Notes under the pieces: generated by a model
The model's database searches: none
What the model was told of the DNA's origin: nothing
The model's input: the letters and a program-made list of their open reading frames with translations, nothing else
Source: Chytriomyces cf. hyalinus JEL632
Lineage: Eukaryota > Chytridiomycota > Chytridiomycetes > Chytridiales > Chytriomycetaceae
Reading direction: 5' to 3'
Length of the DNA: 64,000 nucleotides
NCBI GenBank assembly: GCA_025435555.1
Contig: JAIWWG010000109.1
Span: 27,722 to 91,721, forward strand
In this document: one piece after another, positions 35,120-45,583 of the stretch
Layout of the letters: each line of letters begins with the position of its first letter
How positions within the stretch are numbered: position 1 is the stretch's first letter
Position numbers and translations under genes: made by a program

Positions 35120-36372
35120 GTGGGAAAGATGAGGTTACATGTCTTTCTAAACATCTTTTTCTGGTCAGTGGCGGGAAGCGGGCGAAGTGAAAAAGAGGAC
35201 TATGGGGATTTGGAACGTGATGGATCAAAGTATCATGAATGGGATCAGCTCTCGCGAAGAATATCTGCCGGGGAAACTCAAAGTGAAACGCCGAGCGCCA
35301 GTGCTTTACAACAAGCTGATGAGAGGGTGAGTGGAATTGCCAATAACAAAAAAACGCGACTTGCAAAAAAATCTAACCTCAGTGCGACTGCCAGTTTCGC
35401 AGAATATGCAGGCATGAATCTGAGCCCAAAAAGCCACACCGCCATCGATCAATCTCCTGCAAATACGACACTAATATCTGACGCACTGATTCGAAAGGGG
35501 AAATTTCCAAAGGAAAGCGAGTTTACTCTTGCGTACAAAGACTTGGCCAGAGTTCCGCGCGAAATGAAGCGTCATTTACCTGCCTTGGATTGGATCTCCA
35601 TGTACGCACTGGCTGTGAATGAAGAAAATGCCGCAGGTGGACGCGTTGTGACAGGTGAGATGCATTTTACGATTGAGGGGAGACTTTTTTTTTTTAAACT
35701 CAGACAATTTTCGTAGCTCCGACAAATGGCGCTGCCGGAACCATCCCCGCGGTTCTTAAATACTATCTCGAATTCATCTGCCCTTCACCTGAACACGCGG
35801 AGCGGGACATTTTGGAGTTTCTCTTCACGGCAGTAAGTCTGTGTGTGGAATGCTTGATTGACGAATACTGTCAACTGAAAGTTCTGTTTTTAAAAAGGCT
35901 GCAATTGGTATGCTCTATAAGCGTGGCGCGTCCATCTCTGCAGCTGAAATGGGCTGTCAAGGAGAAGTGGGTGTTGCGTGTTCAATGGCTGCAGCCGCGT
36001 TCACTGCGGTGATGGGGGGAACCGTGGAACAGGTTGAAAATGCCGCAGAGATTGGAATGGAAGTATGTCTCACTCGTTTTTCCAATGATGTCTCTACATG
36101 TTTTTAACCTGGGTGATGTATCGTTTCAGCATAACCTCGGATTAACCTGCGACCCACCTGAAGGCCTTGTTGTGATTCCGTGCATTGAAAGAAACGCCCT
36201 TGCCGCAGTGAAAGCGATTACAGCGGCTCAGCTTGCGTTGAATGGAGATGGAACGCATCGCGTGACTTTGGATCAAGTCATTGCCACCATGCGTCAGACG
36301 GGCATTGACATGATGTCGAAATACAAGGAGACAAGTCAAGCTGGGCTTGCAGTGAATGTACCAGTTTGTTGA
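33955..36372 (+). CDS. Iron-sulfur L-serine dehydratase (SdaA type), mitochondrial, copy 2
   Basis: Nine exons: 33955-34186, 34268-34410, 34492-34704, 34775-35071, 35169-35326, 35395-35654, 35717-35832, 35898-36062 and 36130-36372. It has the same domain order and the same cluster cysteines as copy 1, and also ends in VPVC. The presequence is basic ([15 protein letters not shown] ... RRYSTFTPP). Compared with copy 1 it has two extra introns, inside LMRG-FAEYAG and inside FTA-AIGMLY. The linker [17 protein letters not shown] is longer. Most divergence lies in the presequence and linkers; the catalytic blocks are nearly identical. It starts 205 bases after the stop of copy 1, in the same direction, so tandem duplication is clear. 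Confidence 0.92.
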
Positions 36373-36662
36373 GGTTTTCCCCAAATCGGGGAGAGGATTT
36401 TGTTATTTTTTGGAGTACCCTTCGATTCATTGCACCGGAGCGACACATAAAAAAGATTGGAATATTTTGTGTGAGCATTTTTTTGGCCAAGTTTTTGCAA
36501 CGGTCAAGCGTCTCGAAGCGCTCCACCAGCAGCAGTCTGCATGGCACCGTTGGGAGATGTATTAGGCTACGTGTTGATGTGGGACAAGCGCAACTTGTTT
36601 GGACAACTTGAAAAATGAAAACAGTTCAGTAAATTCCATCGCATCCAAATTGGACTGACAGA

Positions 36663-38156
36663 ATGAAGCCTCGCAGCATTGCCTTCATTGCCCTCTGGTA
36701 ACCTGATCCTTCGCTGTCTCATGAACTCATCGCATTGAATGATCCTCCCAATTTGCGCACAGGTACGTCTCATCCAGTCTGCTGTCAATGTCCAACAAGC
36801 AAATGCTGGGCAAAGAGTGCGTCGCTGTTCATTTCCCACCCGTATTCAGTTTGGATCTAACCTCTTGCGGCGCATGCAGACACTCCAAGTTCAATTACCC
36901 GCTCCTTCTCTCGGGTGTCCACAGCATCAGCAACTCTATCGTGACGTCAATCATGTTGCGTCTCTTCTACAAAGACGGCCAGAAGCGGAAAACGGAGAGC
37001 ACGATGGCGTATCTGCGGGAAACGGGCCCCACGGCCCTGTGTGGCGTGCTTGGTATGTTTGCAAGCTTGTTTATTCCGTATCTGGCTGAACCAATCCACA
37101 CAAACACACAGATATCGGACTGAGCAACGCCAGTTTGCATTACATCTCACTGTCGTTTTACACAATCGTAAAGTCCGTTGTTCCGGTCTGGGTGCTCTGC
37201 TTCTCGGTCGTGTTTGGGCTGGAAAAGATGAAGATGAACCTGTTCCTTGTCATTGCGCTCATGTGTGCTGGAGTGGCGTTTACAGTGATGGGAGAGGTTT
37301 GTTATTCTCGTTAACAATGACGCATTGCAATTGAACGGTGCGAATCAACAGATCCACTTCAGCTGGTTTGGATTCACTCTGATCCAAATGGCCTCGTTGA
37401 CATCTGGTTTGCGATGGAGTCTGACGCAGCTCATGCTTCAACATAAAACGCAAAAGTCGAAAACTGTGACGCTGCATAAACCATTTTCGGGAAGCGAGCG
37501 CGAACCTTTGTCCGGAACTTCAACTGAACTTGACGTGGAAAAAACTCCTGACAATCCTGTCCGGACATTGAACCGACTGAGTCCGATTATGGCAGGGCTA
37601 TTTACCGTTGCAACGCTGCTTTGGGAGTCAGGTGGGGAGGATGGGTGGAGGCAGTCGGCATTTTTTGCAGATTTCTCGAGCACTGTTCAGACATTGTTGC
37701 TGCTGAATGTGGGGTCATTAATGGCATTGATAAGTGAGTGCCTTTGGGGTTTTTCGAAATGCGCAGGTCTCAATTTGATATTCTGTGCAGTGACATTGAG
37801 CCAGTTTCATGTGGTGTCTACAACAGGAGTTTTAACCTTGTCTGGTATGTGGCCACTTTGAACTCTAAAGCAACGTAAATCTGATTCAAATTCTCATTTT
37901 CAAAAACAGTCGCAGTAAGTTCTGATGCATGGAGGCCCCAATGTTTTCCTCACACTTCCATGCACTCAACTCAACTTACACTTCTTTATTGCAGGGGGTG
38001 GTAAAAGTATTATTCACAGTTGCATTCTCCATGTTCTGGTTTGGGGACACAATGACACTGATGGGTCTGTTTGGACTCACAATGTCGTCAGCTGGGATTG
38101 CTCTGTATTCATACCTCAAAATACAAAGCAGCAAGTCTGCAATCAAAAAAGAATAA
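36663..38156 (+). CDS. SLC35C2-like nucleotide-sugar/triose-phosphate family transporter
   Basis: Eight exons: 36663-36697, 36763-36816, 36880-37052, 37112-37296, 37352-37733, 37791-37844, 37910-37914 and 37995-38156 (349 aa, in frame throughout). The seventh exon is only 5 nt (TCGCA). It matches the DMT/TPT family with SLC35C2-like landmarks: SMSNKQMLG, GVLDIGLSNASLHYISLSFY, TIVKSVVPVWVLCF, TSGLRWSLTQLMLQ, STTGVLTLSVAGVVKVLFTV and GLFGLTMSSAGIALYSYLK. About ten membrane helices are expected. The lysine in IVKS is shared by the family. It is probably a Golgi or ER antiporter; the substrate cannot be read. A Ser/Thr/Glu-rich loop (about residues 200-240) interrupts the middle. Confidence 0.85.
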
Positions 38157-39174
38157 AATCCAACTAGAAATGCCAACTGTGCTGTGCATCCACTCAGCTT
38201 ATATAAGAGTTGTTTTGGGGCATGCTTGTTGAGTGCAACAGGATTGTTGGGCAGCTTGGCACTCTCATGGAAGATTGCCGGAAGGAGATAAAGTTCAAGT
38301 CAAATGAGGATGCTTGAAACTACCTTTGTCTGCATGCTTGCCACGCTGTTTTTGCACACAGCATCAAATGAATCCAAGAGTGGCTCCATCCTTGTGGTGT
38401 GTGTTGGATGAGACTGCTTCCAATGCTGGAGTGTGCCATAAGAGTAAGACTGGAAGTGCATTCTATCAGTCTGCTTTGGGAGCTAGCGATCAAGTGCCTG
38501 ATGCTGACAAGTGCAGATCTTGGATGTCTAACCATGAAGTGTGCTACTTGAGCCAGCCACAATAGATGGTTCCGCAGTGCTGGAGGTAAAATGCTCTCCC
38601 CCACCACTGCACATTCTTCTCATCTTGTTGCAATGTGGGGTTTGGAGCACATCTCAAAAGGTTCACTCTCACTGGGGCCTCTGCATGCATGTCACTGTAT
38701 AACTATTACATGTCGTCAGCTTTCTGAAAGCTATGGGAGGTTGCAGGTGAGGTTAGAGCCAGATATATTCTGCATCTTTGTTTTGCTTTCTGTTTACCAA
38801 CTTGGAATACCCTCCCTTGTACATGCTCTCCCACTATCACATTTTGTCACATTTGTCACACATCATGAGAATTCATCATGTTTCTTTGTTTGTTGTTGTG
38901 GTATCCTAAAACATGCTCCCCACTTTATGCAACAGTTTATGACTGCCTTTGCCTTCATCATGGTTGGTATCTTAATGTGGCACCAGTACTGCATGATGGC
39001 CCAAGGCCAAAACAAACAAAAACTGCAAGAATATAGTGTAATGCAAGTGTTGTGTGCCATCACTGTCAAGCAGTACTCCTTGCAGTCAGTGAACGCAACC
39101 CAGCTGGAGATTCTCAGTGCAATGTGAGACAACACAATGCACATCTGAGACAAAGTTGTGAAGTAACAACTGTT
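38157..39174. other. Start of the repeat-rich right flank; no supported gene
   Basis: Contains Cys- and His-rich short frames (MKLPLSACLPRCFC at 38314; another at 38591-39127) with no recognisable family, splice pattern or partner. I regard them as chance or as eroded mobile DNA. Confidence 0.4.
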
Positions 39175-39330
39175 ATTCACAGGGTTAATTCTTCTTCCTT
39201 GCCAGTTTGTTAGTTCTTTTCTTTCTTTCTTTCTTCTTTCTTTTCTTTTGTTTTATTTATTATTCATTGTTGTTTTATTTACAGGCAAGTGATCGCTCCT
39301 TGACAATGCAATAAATCTAGAAGTATGCTG
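39175..39330 (+). repeat. Dispersed repeat alpha, copy 1
   Basis: Matches the reverse complement of 42780-42925 and, more loosely, of 45485-45580. Shared parts are attcttcttccttgc, a CTTT-rich pyrimidine tract, tcattgttgt and gacaatgcaataaatctaga. Confidence 0.7.
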
Positions 39331-39904
39331 AAGTCAATCATCTGGGAAAGGTGGCTCTAAACTAGATGCAATGAAGATCAAACTCCTGTCAAGAACAAAG
39401 CTGCGACATGCTCCTCTGGGAGGAATCTGACTCGTCATGGTCCTGGAAATAAGTAGGGTGCTGTTTTTGGGTCTTGGCAGTCTCGTATGGAAGTGCCCTG
39501 AACCACTGAGAGGCGGCATTACTGGTCAGTGTCCAAAGGCAAAAGCTGGAGGCCATGTGAGTTTTCTGTTTGCAACAAAAAGATCTTTGAGGTGTTGTGC
39601 TACTTTTCCTGTTTGCCGAAAACAGAAGCTATCCCATTCACATCCCCTGTGGTGTAGCAGGCAGGACAAGGATACTATGACGCTATCAGAGGATGAATAC
39701 TTACTGGGAAGAGCAGTATAGGGAAGAAGAGTACTGACCATGTGCAACACCGGTTTGCAATCAGGCCAAAATTCATGACATATATTGCTATGGTAGATTC
39801 TTGCAAGGTGGAGCCCTTGGGATGATATGGTCTGATGTCAAGATGGAAGAAGATAGTATTTACTGAACTGCCCTTTAATGGGAATTGTCAAGTTCTCAAA
39901 AGGC

Positions 39905-40165
39905 AGTACACTGAGAAGTATAGAGTGCAATACAGTAAAATCATAGTGGCAAGTGATGGTTTTTATTTATGTTATTTACTTTACATGTTGTTTGTTTGTT
40001 TGCATTGTCAGATAAACCTGCAGATTGTGTTCACATCTCCTTTGATTCTATTCACAAATGAATGTAGCCACCCATTCCTCAGACATTCCTCAAGGATCTC
40101 AGACCACCTTAAGTGTTCAGACATTTCTCCTATCCAAATCAGCACCATCTACTATTTATATTGTA
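39905..40165 (+). repeat. Dispersed repeat beta, copy 1
   Basis: Matches the reverse complement of 43080-43320. Shared words include catgttatttactttac (with minor changes), cctcagacattc and tttctcctatccaaatcag. No coding content. Confidence 0.65.
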
Positions 40166-40309
40166 GACTTCCTGGACTTCCATCAATGGCATTAAGCTGT
40201 TAGAGCCAAACACATGAACACTGAAACCACAAAAATAAGACGCAAGAGTCTATTTTAGTTTATTTACTATTGTCATAGTTTACTGAGGTCTGCAACAGGA
40301 ATTGATTTA

Positions 40310-41160
40310 AGTGTGTTTGGTTTTGAACTTGGGCTGATAACTATTTAATATCTTAAGGGTGAATCACAACTCATCAAAATAGCTCTCCTTATATATATTT
40401 TTGTTTCCCATAAAATCTAATTCGGCTTTCTTCAGTTTTACTTTTCAGATACCTTTTTTTTCCATTTTATTTGTCATAATTGAGATTTTCAGCCAGAAAA
40501 GTCATTATGGATGTGAAATCACTCATTTGTCATTTTCCAGTTTGAAATTACTGAAAAAGTGAGTCATTGCTCACAAATCAGTTTTCAGGATGATTAGTCA
40601 ATCAGAACTGAGCTGGCAGCAAAGGCTTGTCAATTATAATCAATATCCTCACAGTGGATAAGGTTATTGATTAATTGCTTGACTGGCTTGACAGATTAGT
40701 CATACAAAAGTGGAATAGAATACTTATCTGAGTTGATTTTTATTTCCTCTCCTGCTTATTTCCCTATAAAGATCAGAAGATAGTTGCCTGCAGGTCTATA
40801 GTCATGAACCTTAACAGCTATGCCAGAATCATATAAATTCCATACCTTTGCTTTCCAACCATGTTTATGCTTGATCAGAGCAAGAATAGTTGAAGTCATG
40901 TAGTGGAATAAGCTATCCTCATCTACAAGTCTACACTCTTTATAGAACACAAGGATTTGTGTATTCATTCCTTGTTATAGTATCAACTAGATGTTAACCC
41001 TACTTAATATCATAATTCATGCCCATATGTATTGAAGTTGGTAGAATGGTGAGGTGTGGGACTCTTCTTTATCTGCAGTAGAGAATAAGAGATGAATCAG
41101 AGAGAATTAACCTTTATTGAAGTAAACAGTGCTCCATCACTTGAGACTGATATTCAACAC
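40310..41160 (-). repeat. Dispersed ~880-bp repeat, copy 2 (inverted relative to 2.3-3.2 kb)
   Basis: The reverse complement aligns with 2310-3205 over nearly its whole length with small indels, giving an inverted pair about 37 kb apart that brackets the conserved gene block. No transposase or reverse transcriptase is visible in either copy. Confidence 0.7.
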
Positions 41161-41719
41161 CTCCCACAATCTAAACATAGGACTGTAGACATGACATGTA
41201 TGTGTGTGTGTGTGTTGGATTGATATAAGAAGGTTCAAGTGCATGTCTTGGTATGAAGCCTTCAATGATGAATGATATCTATTTCCAATTTTTATTATCT
41301 GTGTTACCCTCATGGTTAGCTCACAGGCTGTATCAGGTTTTGGGTATATTGCGGATTCTGGTCAAGGTGGACCAGTGGTCTCCTTATGTACTCAACATAA
41401 AAGAGAGCTCAAAATCTCTGGAATGCATGAAGATATGGGAAACAGGTATTTGAGCACCTGCAGACCCCATACGTAACAAAGACATGAAATCCACACGACT
41501 TTGTGTGAGTATAGACAAGCCACGGGGACGGTAACACACTGTCGATCACACACACAGGTCTCTGGCACATCTGCCAAGTCCTACAAGTACCCACATGCCA
41601 TCCACCACTGTTTATTGTCACTGGATGAGAAGTTGTGAGGCATACTGCCAAGACCCCAATAAAGCTTTGTTTACACAAAGCTGAGACCTTAAATGATCCA
41701 CCACAATAACACGCCATCA

Positions 41720-41990
41720 CATGATACCCTCACCAAGTTGTCATAAGGTGTTAGACTCTATCACTCTAGAGAATACCAACAGTACTAAGACAAACTACCT
41801 GCAACACCAAGTATTTGGTGGAAACACACTAGTACATAGCTTGTGTAGTTGAAACAAAGGTTTGAGCCTGGATAGGCTTCACTTGAGGACCTAGATCTTG
41901 GGTAATCTTAGACCAAAATTATTGTTGTAGCACCTAGTCCTCAAGTCACAAACCCTCGTACAGCGTGCCACCACCATTTCAAATTCTACA
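41720..41990 (+). repeat. Dispersed repeat family, second member (see 6.8 kb and 63.5-64.0 kb)
   Basis: The first part (41720-41885) matches 6780-6940. The second part (41905-41980, with caccTAGTCCTCAAGTC and cgtacagcgtgccaccacca) matches the reverse complement of 63465-63545. It therefore joins two modules found separately elsewhere in the window. Confidence 0.65.
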
Positions 41991-42009
41991 CTTGTCTTTA
42001 TGAAATGTA

Positions 42010-42775
42010 ACTGTATGTCAGTGTAAATGGTGGTGGCACCTGGATGCGATCAAGTCGGCAATTGCTGGACTCCCACTTGGAAAGGCTACTGCATCTGATG
42101 GAATCCCTGCTGAACTCATCAAAGCTGGCGGCAATCTCATGGCTCACGTTCTCAGTGTTTTTCTGCCTATGGTCCAGGTCCAAGTTCAGGAATGAGCAGC
42201 TGCTCATAGAGTCATTGAATCGTACATATCAATGCAATGGGCCAGTAATTTGCAATGTCCTGATCAGATCCATTCTTCTAAGACTGGCACAATGAGTGCC
42301 TTCCTCCAGTCAGATGGAATAGTTGCAGCAGCATGTGATGCAACAACTTGATGACTTCCAAGGCAGCTTCAGACCTGGTCGGTCCTCGCTTGATCAAGCC
42401 ATGGTTCTCTATGAAAACCTTGAACACCAGCAAACATGCATCCTCCCTCCTGCTGGCTGCTGGACATCAAAGTGGCATATGACAAAGTTAATCAAAGTGT
42501 TGGACAAATTCATGCTGGCGCAGCTTCAGGATCTTTTTGATCACAACTTGTGCTGCCTGGTGGTGGCTGGTGTGATTGGTGATCTGATTGACAACAAATA
42601 AGGTCTTCTGCAGGGTGCTACTCTGTCGCCGATCTTATTTAATTGTCACATCCATGGTCTCTCAATTTGGCTACAGGCTCCTGGAATCCCACAAATTCGA
42701 ATCAATGGTATCCAGCTCAACAACCTCCTGTTTATCTGCGTCGCGTCTAGTTCAGAGCCACCTTCCCTAGATAAT
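42010..42775 (+). pseudogene. Non-LTR retrotransposon (LINE) reverse transcriptase remnant
   Basis: Pieces of a reverse transcriptase appear in order on the plus strand in shifting frames: IKSAIAGLPLGKATASDGIP (the KAxGxDGIPAE block), FQGSFRPGRSSLDQAM (GFxxGRSTxDQ), LLDIKVAYDKVNQ (DIxKAYDxV), and GLLQGATLSPILFNCHIHGL (GxxQGxxLSPxLF). The YADD box expected next is lost, and the copy ends near 42775 where repeat alpha begins. Many stops and frame changes show old decay. No endonuclease domain is seen upstream. Confidence 0.65.
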
Positions 42776-42779
42776 TGAT

Positions 42780-42925
42780 TTCAAGGTTCTTCTAGATTTA
42801 TTGCATTGTCATGGGGACAACAATGAACAATAAATAAAACAGAAGAAAACGGAAAGAAAGAAAGAAAAGAACTGACAAACTAGCAAGGAAGAAGAATAAA
42901 CCCTGTAAATAACAGTCGTTACTTC
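42780..42925 (-). repeat. Dispersed repeat alpha, copy 2
   Basis: Reverse-complement match to 39175-39330. It begins where the LINE remnant stops, so it may be the 3' untranslated end of that element; copy 1 then would be an untranslated-end-only copy. Confidence 0.65.
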
Positions 42926-43079
42926 ACAGTACTGCTGATTGGGGTTTGTTTGCATGTTTCTGCCAAAGTCTGTACAGAAACGTTGTGGAAAGCTAATGAT
43001 GTGGTGTTCCCATCAATTTGAAAATTGGCAGTTGGACAGGATTTTATGCAGTAAACTCATGTCAGAAATCCATTTTGAT

Positions 43080-43320
43080 CCTATAATATAGAATCGTAGA
43101 AAGTACTGATTTGGATAGGAGAAACGTCCAAGCACTCAAGATAGTCCATGATCCTTGGAGAATGTCTGAGGAATTTTGTCGGTGGATAGAATCAAAGCAG
43201 ATATGAACAATCTGTGGGTTTGTCTGACACAACAAGCAAATAAAACAATTCGCAAAGTAAATAACATGAATTAAACTGTCACTTGCCCCTATGATTTTAT
43301 ATACTTCACAGTGCACTACC
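43080..43320 (-). repeat. Dispersed repeat beta, copy 2
   Basis: Reverse-complement match to 39905-40165. Alpha and beta occur in a different relative order in the two places, so they are separate families rather than two ends of one element. Confidence 0.6.
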
Positions 43321-43387
43321 TTTCAAGAACTGGACAATTCCCTTTGAAGCATGGTTTGGTAGGGTGATTGCTTGCCTATACATAAAA

Positions 43388-43535
43388 GGGGAAATTACAT
43401 AAATAGGCCCAATTTCGAAAATAAATACAGAAATAGGCCAAGTATGAAACTATTTACAGAAACAGGCCGACATGCAAATTAATTACACAAATAGGCCAAC
43501 GCGCAAACTATTTACAAAAATAGGCTGAGGCGCGT
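43388..43535 (+). repeat. MULE left terminal inverted repeat
   Basis: Built of five degenerate ~30-bp units, each containing AAATAGGC or AAACAGGCC preceded by an A/T-rich TTAC or AATA stretch. The repeated word is a likely transposase-binding site; that is inference. Confidence 0.85.
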
Positions 43536-43568
43536 GAATTTGAATAAATTGTCTTTATTACTTTCAAA

Positions 43569-45262
43569 CTAACGCTGTTCAATTGTCGCCCCTGGTCGAT
43601 TGTGCGCGTAACAAGTTTGCTGATTATGACCTCCCTCATTGCATATAGAGCACTGAATTGGTGATTTTTCAGGCTGTAAATCCGAACGATTTCGGATCCT
43701 AATTTTTTGAGGCTGTCCATGCGGGTTTTGCACAAGTGGTGGTTTGATTGGAATTGGCTCCAGGTCAGTGGTAGAAATATGGTGCACAACACCTCCGTAC
43801 AGCAATTTTAGCTCACTTGTCAAATATTGAGGGCAGATGTACAAAAGAACATTTTCTTGCTTATTTCGAATGGCAGCCATGGCATGCGAACAAGAGAATA
43901 AATATTGCTGAAACTCACCGCACTGCAAATTTTGGAGTCCAAAGAAACCATGAATTCAAGGCTGTTTTGAGTCACAACCAAAAACTCGACTTCTGAAGTA
44001 GGGAAAACTGTCATCTGAATGCGTAAATTTTCATTTTCGTCCAGCTCTTTTTGGCGCACTACTGGAAGTTGCCCAGCCAGTTGATTGTAGTGGGTCTGAT
44101 GTTGCAGAAAAATGTCTGCAATTTTGCGGGTAATTCCAGCAATGATCCCAAAGTGGCTTTCATCACTGATCTCATTGATCCAGGAATTAAAACACTCGGC
44201 CATATTTGATGTTACATGCCCAAAATTTGGAACACGTAAATGAGATGTAGTCCAAGCCGGCAACAGCAATCTTGTCAAAAAATTGTGACCTTCATTTGAT
44301 TCCAGACGGATCTCCTCCATACTACGTGCAAAGACAGATTGTTTAATATCTTTGGCTGCTTTCCATAACCTCTCTTTAAGATTGATACCCTTGGTCTTCA
44401 GGTTCTTTTCCAGGTGCTTCACACAATAGAAATGGCTGCTGTATGTAAGGATCTGAGCCACTGCCTCATAGATCCCCTTTTCTCTGTCTGAAAGGACCAA
44501 CAACAGGTGATTTGCATCGTTCATTGCAGGAATTCCCTCCAGCATGGTTCTGACAAACCAAATCCAATGTTCGGTGTTTTCAGTCGGCACAAGTCCAAAG
44601 GCTATTGGCACCATTTGTCCATTTCCATCTAAAGCTGTAGCACCCAGTAAAACCCCTTTGTATTCATTCTTGATATGACACGCATCAAATGCCACTATTG
44701 GCAGGCAATGCACAAACATGTTTTGCAAGACATTGAGGCTTGTAAAACACTGAAAAAATCTCCTGTCTCGATTTTCAGAACAAACTTTGCTTCCTGGCAT
44801 CAAGGCATCCACTTGATTTAGAAATGGCTTGATCTTGGCAAAAGATTCACTTGCTTCGCCAAACATTTGATTAGCAGCTAGCTTTTTGCTACAGTAGCTC
44901 TTCATGTAGCTCACTTCTAATCCCTTTTCTTGCCGCAAAATGTTGCGTAACATTGCAGGTGTCACTTTTGCATCATCATTCAGATTCCTTGTGATAGCAG
45001 TCAAGACTGATTGAGGCACCTTGATTTGTCTGTTCAGAAACACGTTGCAGACATGCTCAAGCTCCCATTGTGACACATGAATTTTTCCATCTGCACGCTT
45101 GTTGCAAGAGATTTCGAATCCTGGGCATATGGAAGGACAATGGATGTGGTACTTGACTTTGTTGGAAGACTTGGTTCAAAATGGCCAGTAGTTGTCCATA
45201 CGGAGCTGCTTAATCACTGCCCATATGACAGGGATATCATCAAACACACTTTCAGAATTCAT
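43569..45262 (-). pseudogene. MULE transposase with SWIM zinc finger and zinc knuckle, one stop and one frameshift
   Basis: Starts at ATG 45262 (MNSESVFDDIPVIW). An N-terminal DNA-binding part (NKVKYHIHCPS, CNKRADGKIHVSQW) leads to the catalytic core: VAFDACHIKNEYKGVLLGAT (first Asp), LVLSDREKGIYEAV (second Asp), NMAECFNSWI (Glu). After the core come a SWIM finger (CGEFQQYLFSCSHAMAA) and a CCHC knuckle (CSICNEGGHNQQTC), ending at 43569. Lesions: an in-frame TGA at 45178-45176 and loss of one base near 43920, just before the SWIM cysteines. All key residues are otherwise kept, so the copy died recently or the lesions are sequence errors. An intact relative elsewhere in the genome is expected. 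Confidence 0.85.
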
Positions 45263-45324
45263 ATCTTTATTACGGGGGGGAGGGGTTGGATCTTTATGGC
45301 TGCGTGTTGGCCTATTTTTGGAAT

Positions 45325-45473
45325 TCATGTGCCTCAGCCTATTTTGTAAATAGTTTGTGTGCTGGCCTATTTGTGTAATTAATTTGCGCGTTGGCCTGTT
45401 TCTGTAAATAGTTTCATACTCGGCCTATTTCTGTATTTATTTTCGAAATTGGGCCTATTTATGTAATTTCCCC
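45325..45473 (-). repeat. MULE right terminal inverted repeat
   Basis: Inverted copy of the left end with the same five-unit structure. One unit boundary carries tgtgctggcc here where the left end has a cgcgttggcc-type sequence, showing a small number of point differences since insertion. Confidence 0.85.
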
Positions 45474-45484
45474 TAAATAAAATT

Positions 45485-45580
45485 ACAATAAACAATAAAT
45501 GAAACAAAAGAAAAGAAAGAGATAGAAAGAAAAGAACCAACAATTTTGCAAGGAAGAAGAATAAACCCCATGAATAACAG
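45485..45580 (-). repeat. Dispersed repeat alpha, copy 3 (partial)
   Basis: Same purine-rich tract and aaggaagaagaataaaccc block as 42820-42915, in the same orientation as that copy. It abuts the MULE, whose insertion probably split it. Confidence 0.6.
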
Positions 45581-45583
45581 TAC

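Larger units (their letters stand above)
43388..45473 (-). mobile_element. Mutator-like (MULE) DNA transposon, full-length with TIRs and TSD
   Basis: The element is bounded by GGGGAAATTACATAAATAGG at 43388 and its inverted match ending at 45473. Terminal inverted repeats run about 150 bp and differ at only a few positions. The flanking 9-mers are tacataaaa (43379-43387) and taaataaaa (45474-45482), 8 of 9 identical, which fits the 9-bp target duplication of MULEs. One minus-strand gene fills the interior. The preserved ends and duplication suggest a fairly recent insertion, although its transposase now carries one stop and one frameshift. The insertion site itself is adjacent to repeat alpha copy 3. 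Confidence 0.88.

Noticed and set aside
38591-39127. 178-codon plus-strand frame rich in Cys, His and Ser
   Set aside because: No start context, splice pattern or similarity; composition fits chance opening in a repeat-rich region.
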